Of a stretch of DNA of 64,000 nucleotides, positions 57,640 through 64,000 are shown one piece after another; the stretch's first letter is position 1; each line of letters opens with the position of its first letter. A program made the position numbers and the translations under genes. Source of the DNA: Cristatella mucedo (taxonomy: Eukaryota; Bryozoa; Phylactolaemata; Cristatellidae); assembly GCA_009760855.2 (NCBI GenBank), contig WPIO01000015.1, positions 196,001 to 260,000 on the forward strand, in the 5' to 3' direction. The notes beneath the pieces are model-generated. The model had not been told where the DNA came from. It worked only from the letters and a program-made list of their open reading frames with translations, and did no database searches.

Positions 57640-57640
<1 letters not shown>
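56941..57640 (+). mobile_element. R1 LINE 3' fragment
   Basis: The plus strand starts at the codons equivalent to DTTSKLVHAF and runs through the HWLPVKQRIEFKVLS and YLSDLLPHQAKQ blocks to the terminus GAGTTCTCTGAGGGCACTTTATC and (ATT)n. About 37 bp is deleted in the region equivalent to RLDFCNSLLAG, shifting the frame. It is inactive. TC arrays follow at 57639-57665 and 57770-57834. Confidence 0.9.
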
Positions 57641-57676
<36 letters not shown>

Positions 57677-57769
57677 CATCTCTACCTGTCTCTGTCTCTC
57701 TATATATCTCGCCCCGTCTCTGTCCGTCTGTCTCCCTCTCTCTTTGGCGTTCTTTGTGTATTTCCCCCA

Positions 57770-57836
<67 letters not shown>
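57639..57836 (+). repeat. TC microsatellites
   Basis: Two TC arrays separated by CTGTCTCTATATATCTC-type sequence, the second about 32 units. The first begins directly at the (ATT)n tail of the LINE. Confidence 0.93.
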
Positions 57837-57839
<3 letters not shown>

Positions 57840-58589
57840 CTGTATCTCTCTGCCACTGTCTCTTGCTCAATGTCTGTCACTCGTTCTCTTCTCTCCTATA
57901 ACCCGCTCTCTGCTAGAGGCCGCTCTCTGCTAGAGGGCGCTCTCCGCTAGAGGCCGGCCGAGCTCGTGGTCGGCCTGTGCAGAGCGCCGCTGCATATGCA
58001 GAGCAGAGCTCCCAGATGCTTCGGAGGCACCTCGCAGAGCTTTTTCGGAGGCGCCTTTTCGCGCTCACGCCCGTCAGTCAGGCGGCACTCGCTGGGAGCG
58101 CACTTCTTTTGCGTCAACGGGTTTCGGATTAACAAGCACGCGAGGCGTCGAACAGCAGCTTCCTGTACGAATGCGACGCGGCGCTCATGCGATGCGCGCG
58201 CCGCCGCAGCCGCGTCGCCGGTCGGACCGCGCTCAAATGTCTCCGCGAGCGGCGCTCGCGCGAACATACGAAATGGCGGCCGAGGGAGTGCGAATTGCAC
58301 CGGAGCGCCCGCCGACGTGTCGTAGCTGCCCTCGGGGTAGCGGCGGTAGCGGCGCGCGCCTTAGTCACGCCGATCGATAGCTGCGGTCAGCGCGGCCGCA
58401 GCCGCCGCCGACGGCCCGGGGAGGCGCCTCGCCGGCCTCGACCGGCGCCAGGCGGGCGACTTCGCCCGCAGCGACGGCTGTGAGCGAGCGGCTGCTCGTC
58501 GCTGAAGGCTCTCGCTGACCTTGACCAAGCATGGCAGTACGTGGACAGCAAAAAGGAAGCTCAAGTCACGCACGTAGGCCGCCGGGTTC
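57837..58589. other. Intergenic, CpG-rich
   Basis: Begins with a short triplicated GCTAGAGGGCGCTCTC-like motif (57912-57955). The rest is GC-rich without recognisable features. Confidence 0.6.
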
Positions 58590-58752
58590 TTAGCCCCGGG
58601 GCAAAGAGTTCGTCACTCTCCACGGCACGGGGTCGTGAGTTCGAGCTCTACAGTGGGCGGTCCTTTATTGCCCTTTTTTGCAAGCGGTGGTTATTATAGC
58701 CGTCTAGGTTCTGCTGCGCCGCTATATGAAGCGAGGCTTTTGAATCAGCTAG
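58590..58752 (+). mobile_element. Degenerate tRNA-derived SINE
   Basis: GAGTTCGAGCTCTACAGTGG around a mutated B box, GCAAGCGGTGGTTATTATAG and TTTGAATCAGCTAGC at the end. The head is poorly preserved. Confidence 0.7.
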
Positions 58753-59911
58753 CATTTCTTCACCGAGTGGAACACGCTCGAGGCTTTGAGCCGGGAAGCG
58801 GTTTTGCTGACGTGACTGCGGCTGAGGCACTCTGACGGGTGCTCTGTAAGAGCGCCCGTGTACGGGTGTCGTACGCCGGGTCTGCTTCGGGAAGCCTTTG
58901 GTCGTTCTCGCTGCCGCGTACCGCTACTGCCAGCATGCTTGCGTGCATTGGCGCCAGCAGCACCTACGAGTCGCCAGCCTTTATTCCTACGCCCGTAGCG
59001 TCGCCGGCATTCGTCGCGAGTCGGCTGCTACGAGCGCCGCCGCTACTGGCGCTGCGTTCGTGGCCTTTTACCCTCTGAACCGCTGGAAGCCGCCGCTACG
59101 CGTCGTTTATAACACAAAACCGCGGACCGAGGCAGATGGATTCGTGCCCAACCGGTCTCGTTTTCGGCTCGCACAAGAAGGCGGAGTACAGTAATTCCTC
59201 TACAGTTACTTCGCAGGCTTTCGGATTCTGGGTGGTCCTCGCTCTTCGGTCTCCGGGTTTGTTCGGTGCCAAAAAGGGCGCCTGCCCAGAGTGCCGCCGG
59301 GCTCCGCGTCAAAAGCTTATGTCAAGCCGCATTGGGATCGCGCGCGCCTTCGTGGAGATTTTGCGCGGCGTCGACGCGCAGCAGCGTTTAGCTGAACGCC
59401 GCGGGAGGTGAGCGTTATTTAGGGCAAGCGAAAGTGCCGTCGCCGCCGACGCAGAGTTTCGCAGCAGACGCATGGCACGCGTCTGCGGCGAAACCTTTCC
59501 CAGTTCTGACGTGCGGCCGCACCGCACCGCACCGCGCCGCGCCGCGCCGCGTCGTCTGGCGACAGTATCGCCTCTGCGCCTCCTCATCAGTCAGTCAGCG
59601 CTGGCAGGCGGCTGACGGCGGAGCACAACGTTACGCGCTCCGTCGGTCGACTTGGCTTTTGCCACTTGAGAACAGCGGCGGCGGCGGTGCACGTGCGCTG
59701 GCTGAGACCGCTTCGCGCTCGCACCGAGTAGCTCCCGGCGTCGGCCATTGAGCGCCTGCAGAGTCTACTTAGCTCTTAGCTGGCTCGCAGGAGAGCTTTC
59801 GCAGCGAGGGATTCCCGCACGTCTTATGCCGCTTGCTGCCTCGGCGCAGGAGGGAAGGGTGGGTGGGTAGAGGAACGACCGTCCGGTTATCGGACATCAG
59901 TGGGCATTTAC
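58753..59911. other. Intergenic, GC-rich
   Basis: Contains a short CCGCACCGCACCGCGCCGCG tandem (about 59520-59550). No gene recognised. Confidence 0.6.
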
Positions 59912-60000
59912 AGCTAATAATGATACAAAAATATGATTCATTTTCATGGCGTCCTACGAGAACTTAAGCCTCTATTCAGGCGCTTCACATATGCAGCAGT
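59912..60000 (-). mobile_element. R2-like LINE 3' terminus
   Basis: AATAATGATACAAAAATATG, then GGCGTCCTACGAGAACTTAA and CAGGCGCTTCACATATGCAGC, which follows the layout of R2 termini. Confidence 0.6.
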
Positions 60001-60149
60001 GCTCGAGAGCACGGCCTTGGTTGTCAAATGCATTCACCTTGACCTCGGACGTACTTTACTACGAGTCTTTACTGCGAGTCGGCCATTCGAGGATGAGCGC
60101 GAAATCCAAACTGCAGTGCGCAGTTGAGTTCCTCAGTGGCGCCGCAGGG

Positions 60150-60272
60150 CGGCGCTGCGGTCGCCGTTTAGCATTCCTGCGGTCGCCGTATCGCGGCGCT
60201 GGCGGTCGCCATATCGTGGCGCTAGCGGTCGCCGTATCGCGGTGCTGGCAGTCGTCGTATCGCGCCGCTGGG
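60150..60272 (+). repeat. About 25-bp minisatellite, five diverged units
   Basis: GCGGTCGCCGTATCGCGGCGCTG recurs five times with substitutions between 60150 and 60272, including GCGGTCGCCATATCGTGGCGC and CAGTCGTCGTATCGCGCCGC. Confidence 0.88.
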
Positions 60273-60454
60273 GTTCTGGGGCTGCTCGACTCGTGACGGT
60301 TGCACAGCTTTCGTAATCTAGAGAGAGAGAGTGAGAGAGGGAGAGAGAGAGAGAGAGCACGGCCGATAGGGCTCCCAAGGGCAGAGCGTCTGACGCCAGG
60401 TTTCTCCCGGTGACTCCGATAGGACAGCAGATATGCATATCGCGCAGTCTTCCC

Positions 60455-60760
60455 AAAGCCCGGAGCTTATTTCATACTCACTTGCGTCACGACATCACCT
60501 GGCTTGACCACATTTAAAAAAAGAAGCTAAAACGCAGCTATTTATCCCAGCATTTAGTGAGTCTCAGCGATTCGACCTTGATGTGCTAATGCGTGCTGAC
60601 ACTGCGCATGCAGCCACAAACCACACCTGTGCATGCCGCCACCCTAACCGTGTTTGGTCTTGTTGCTCATTGAGCATGCTACCACAAACCGTTCGATCGT
60701 GCTTCCTTTGCAGCAAATATAAACTGCCTAGAAAGAGATTGAGTCCTCTTTGGCCACTAT
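60455..60760 (+). mobile_element. R1 LINE 3' terminus
   Basis: Starts near CCCAAAGCCCGGAGC (equivalent to APKAWNS), then GACCACATTTAAAAA and CGTGCTGACACTGC. It ends CTAGAAAGAGATTGAGTCCTC. The ATT tail is not retained. Confidence 0.85.
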
Positions 60761-61417
60761 CGTCCGGCCTACGCATTCGATTGCATCGCGGACCAGTCAA
60801 CGAGCCAGCCAGCCAGCCTGCGGCATCCACGATTGGGGATTTTCCAATCGGACCAAGCGCCTCGACGCCGCCACAAGAGTGCCTGCGTCAGCGATGCGCG
60901 TGCGCGCCGCGGGCTGCTCAGCGACGTCCGCTCTGAGCGGTGCTCGTCTCCCCCCCGTCCGTCCGTCCCTCAGGTGCTTCCTGCGTCGGCCCGCCGGAGC
61001 TCGCGAGCCCGCTCGTTTCGCGCGCTGCGGCGGCGGGACGGGCTCGGAAGGTGGCGCGCGCGTCCGCCGCAACCGCGTCCCAGCGCATGCGTCGCCCGCG
61101 ATGTCGACCGCTCTCGTATCGCTGCTCGCCTGACAGGTTCGCGCTCGATTAGGCTCGAGCGTGCTCTCAGATACGCTGCGGTCTCTTTGTAATGACTGGC
61201 GTCATGTAACTGAAACTAACCGTGAAAAAAGTGCGTCGAAAGCGAGCGTCATAAAGTCATTAGGCCGAATGGCGAGTCCTTTTATATCAACCCTTATCTC
61301 TACTAATTGAAGAGAGAAAGACCGTCCGTCCTTCCCCTTCATTGTGGGACAAGATGGCGATCGGTACTTCCGGTAGTGCTATGTAATACACGTGTAATTC
61401 TAATATATATGGACCGC
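60761..61417. other. Intergenic
   Basis: CpG-rich to about 61190, then AT-richer. No gene recognised. Confidence 0.6.
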
Positions 61418-61612
61418 TGATTTAACAGCTTCTTTTTATATAGCCACATAAGAGCCCTTACGCTTCTTTTTATATAGCGACAGAAGAGCCTTTACGGCTA
61501 TCCCCACCGCTTGCAGTTGCGATAAAGAATCAACCACCGCTGGATTCGAACCCATGACCTCGGGGCCGAGGTCGCGAAAAGCAACCGCACTACCTAGTGT
61601 GCCATCACGATT
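61418..61612 (-). mobile_element. tRNA-derived SINE with internal duplication
   Basis: The plus-strand block CTTCTTTTTATATAGC plus AGAGCCnTTACG occurs twice in tandem (about 61429-61462 and 61463-61499), so the copy is about 34 bp longer than its relatives. The reversed B box GGATTCGAACC is canonical. Confidence 0.88.
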
Positions 61613-61799
61613 ATGCAATGACTCAGTGAAGCGAGTCCGCAGTCAGTGAGCTCTATTGATAAGCTCGGTCAGTTAGTAAGTCCCTCGTAGTTAGTCACGC
61701 TGACACGCCGCCATTATAATATTTATAGTACTACGATGACGGTACAGCAAAGATGAGTGCAGTGTAAACAAGGGTGAGGGGAGATCATTTACTACTTTT

Positions 61800-62040
61800 C
61801 GTGCGTCATATTTGTAATAAGCCTTTTGTTGAGCGTACTAAGGAAACTCGACCTCTATTCAGGAGCTGTAAAAAGCGATGCGACAGATGCAATACAAAAA
61901 GTTAGCGGAAAGAAAGGTATCCAGCTTAGTCAAGAATGCAAAAATATACAATTATTGGGCAAAGACAAGCATGCAAAAGCACAGAAAAGACTCACGACTG
62001 GCAGTAGTTGCAACATGCACTCGCATAGTTGAAATTAAGC
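61800..62040 (-). mobile_element. R2-like LINE fragment
   Basis: TTTGTTGAGCGTACTAAGGA, CTCGACCTCTATTCAGGAGC, and AGACAAGCATGCAAAAGCAC, which parallels ACAAACATGCAAAAGCACGC at 6903. Decayed. The following 62041-62370 shows nothing recognisable. Confidence 0.55.
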
Positions 62041-62370
62041 CTTGCTGCTCCTGCCTTTGGTAAGCGATGGACGGGCATAAAAAGAATATGCTCGCTATTC
62101 TTCACGGGGGCTTACCAAATAATTGATATAAAGTTTAAAGACGGTCATCATATCTGTGCGCACCGTACGCGCAACTCCACGGTGATTCGCTACCTGGCGC
62201 TGGTAAATGTATTTCATAAAAGTAGATTTATCTTCGCTTGTTAAGAAAATTATCGGATGTAATTATGAAATACTTTTTTATGTTTGCTCCTTTACAGATT
62301 TCGCTTCATTATCTATGACCTCTCTAAGCTAACAGTCAATGGGGCGGGTGCAAAGCTTGTACACATACAT

Positions 62371-62826
62371 ATAATAATAATAATAATGCACTTGATAAAG
62401 CGCCCTCAGAGAACTCAATCTCTTTCTCGGCGCTTTACATTTGCTGCAAAGGAAACACGATCGAATGGTGAGTAATATCATGCTTGATAAACAACATTAA
62501 TAACGTGGTTAGGATGACATGCACAGGGTCAGCAATGCAAGCGCGGTTAGTGGCAGCATGCAACAGTATCAGCACGCATAAGCACATAAATGATGAAATC
62601 CTAGGGACCCACTAAATGCTGTCATAAATAGTTGCGTTTTTAATTTCTTTTTAAAATATGGTCAAGTCAGGGGACGTCGTGGCTCTAGTCGGGAGTGGAT
62701 TCCAGGCTTTGGGAGCATACGAATGAAAGGCACCGTCTCCAAAGGATTTGAGGTTTGGACGAGGTATCGGTAAACAGTTACATACCGCAAAGCAGGTGGT
62801 ACCAAGCTAAGCCTGGTGAGGGAGTA
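62371..62826 (-). mobile_element. R1 LINE 3' fragment
   Basis: (TAA)n, TGCACTTGATAAAGCGCCCT, TTGCTGCAAAGGAAACACG, and on to the equivalent of the YAPKAWNSLP and NLKSFGE blocks. 5'-truncated. Confidence 0.9.
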
Positions 62827-63026
62827 TATAAATAGACGATATATATATATATATACATATATATAAAATGTTATATATCACTAACGGAGTCTGTACGACT
62901 GTCACCTTGATTTCGCTTTAAACGGAACTCGAGCAGCGTCTGTCTGGAGAGTGATAACGAGACTTCTGGGATCGACGGCCGGCGGGGAGCGAGCAGCTCT
63001 GGCGCGTTGCGCCTCCCGCTATGTGT

Positions 63027-63027
<1 letters not shown>

Positions 63028-63065
<38 letters not shown>

Positions 63066-63118
63066 GGAGAGAGAAGTGGAGCGAGAGATAGATAGAGAGA
63101 TGGAGAGAGAGATGGAGC

Positions 63119-63180
<62 letters not shown>

Positions 63181-63212
63181 AAGAGAGAGAGAGAGAGAGA
63201 GAGTGAGGGAGA
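63028..63212 (+). repeat. AG microsatellite with GATA/GGAG interruptions
   Basis: A long purine array. Its reverse-strand translation gives meaningless Ser/Leu runs. Confidence 0.93.
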
Positions 63213-63907
63213 GAGACAGAGGGCGGCGATCTCGAGGGAACCGATGATCCATTCATTCGCCGAGCATCGCCACCGAGCGTCGCGCATCGCGCGAGCTCTA
63301 GAGCTGCCCGAGCCGAGCCGAGCCGAGCGGCGTGAGTCCCGCACAGCGCGAGCGCGCGCCGGTCCTGCTGTAAGCGCCGCCGGTGCGGGTCCACCCCGAG
63401 GCGGCGACGGTGGCGGACTCAGCGACGAGCTCGTTCTTCCGCCGCGCTTGCTGCCGCGCCTGCTACCGTGCCGACGCGCTGGCCGAGGCCGCGTCCTGAG
63501 ACCTAAGGCCTGAAGCTTAACTTCGACTAGTCGTGCCGCTTGAAGAGGAGAAGCGAGCGCACAGGGGTGAATCATGCGCTGCGCTCCGCGCGCGCGGCCG
63601 CCGCGACGGACGGTGTGCAAATTATTCTCTTAATTCTGGATCGTTCGCCGAGCTCACATTGCGTAACGGGACGTTGGCGCCGCGCACTCCGAGCGGCCTG
63701 GCTATCGACCGCATCTGAAGCCCGCCTGATGCACGCACAAGCGCGCGAGCACCGGTCAGCTTGCGAGGCGACGGGATCTCGCAGCTCTCCGAAATGCTTT
63801 CGGTTGCTCTCGGTTTGCTGCCGAGCGCGCCCCGACGCGCGCCGCCGTAGCCGCCGCTACCCGAGGCGCGACTAGCCCGCGCCACTGACGCCAGCGGTTT
63901 CTCGCGG
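63213..63907. other. Intergenic, CpG-rich
   Basis: GC-rich sequence between two AG arrays, with no recognisable gene. Confidence 0.6.
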
Positions 63908-63909
63908 GA

Positions 63910-63996
<87 letters not shown>
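63908..63996 (+). repeat. AG microsatellite at the window edge
   Basis: About 44 AG units running almost to the end of the window. Confidence 0.95.
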
Positions 63997-63999
<3 letters not shown>

Positions 64000-64000
64000 A

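Noticed and set aside
52909-63620. Serine/leucine-rich and arginine/glutamate-rich frames
   Set aside because: They are translations of TC/AG microsatellites.

Overview
This is a window of animal (metazoan) nuclear DNA. It contains spliced genes with GT-AG introns, dense dinucleotide and CTG/CAG microsatellites, tRNA-derived SINEs, and several families of 5'-truncated CR1/L2-like LINEs. Nothing in it looks prokaryotic. The one well-conserved gene is clearly homologous to vertebrate ELAPOR1/2 (KIAA1324/EIG121) but divergent from them, so an invertebrate is likely. I cannot place the phylum.

About 1-44.6 kb (+ strand): the 3' three quarters of an ELAPOR1/2 homologue. I rebuilt 15 consecutive coding exons (5117 to 43290) from family similarity, splice consensus and reading-frame phase. 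Every junction is phase-compatible. They join into 743 residues: cysteine-rich repeats, a mannose-6-phosphate-receptor-homology (MRH) region, one transmembrane helix, and a cytoplasmic tail with a YxxPhi sorting motif. The 5' exons lie upstream of the window or were not recognised. The introns are packed with LINE fragments (families called R1, R2 and R3 here), SINEs, a Tc1/mariner remnant and microsatellites, including a complex CTG array at 30.8-31.1 kb.

About 44.6-64 kb: downstream of the gene's likely poly(A) signal (44575) the composition changes, near 45.1 kb, from CpG-poor to strongly CpG-rich. Embedded on the minus strand (46247-46516) is an 89-codon open frame with a strong Kozak start, a near-canonical BH3 motif and a C-terminal hydrophobic tail anchor. 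It is a candidate, apparently undescribed, BH3-only BCL-2-family protein and the most interesting item in the window. The rest is apparently intergenic: GC-rich sequence with minisatellites, hairpins, long AG arrays, more LINE 3' ends (one with a possible 5' inversion) and SINEs. I found no other convincing gene there.

The many long open frames rich in Ser/Leu, Arg/Glu, Gln, Cys/Val or Arg/Ala are by-products of microsatellites or high GC and are not annotated.
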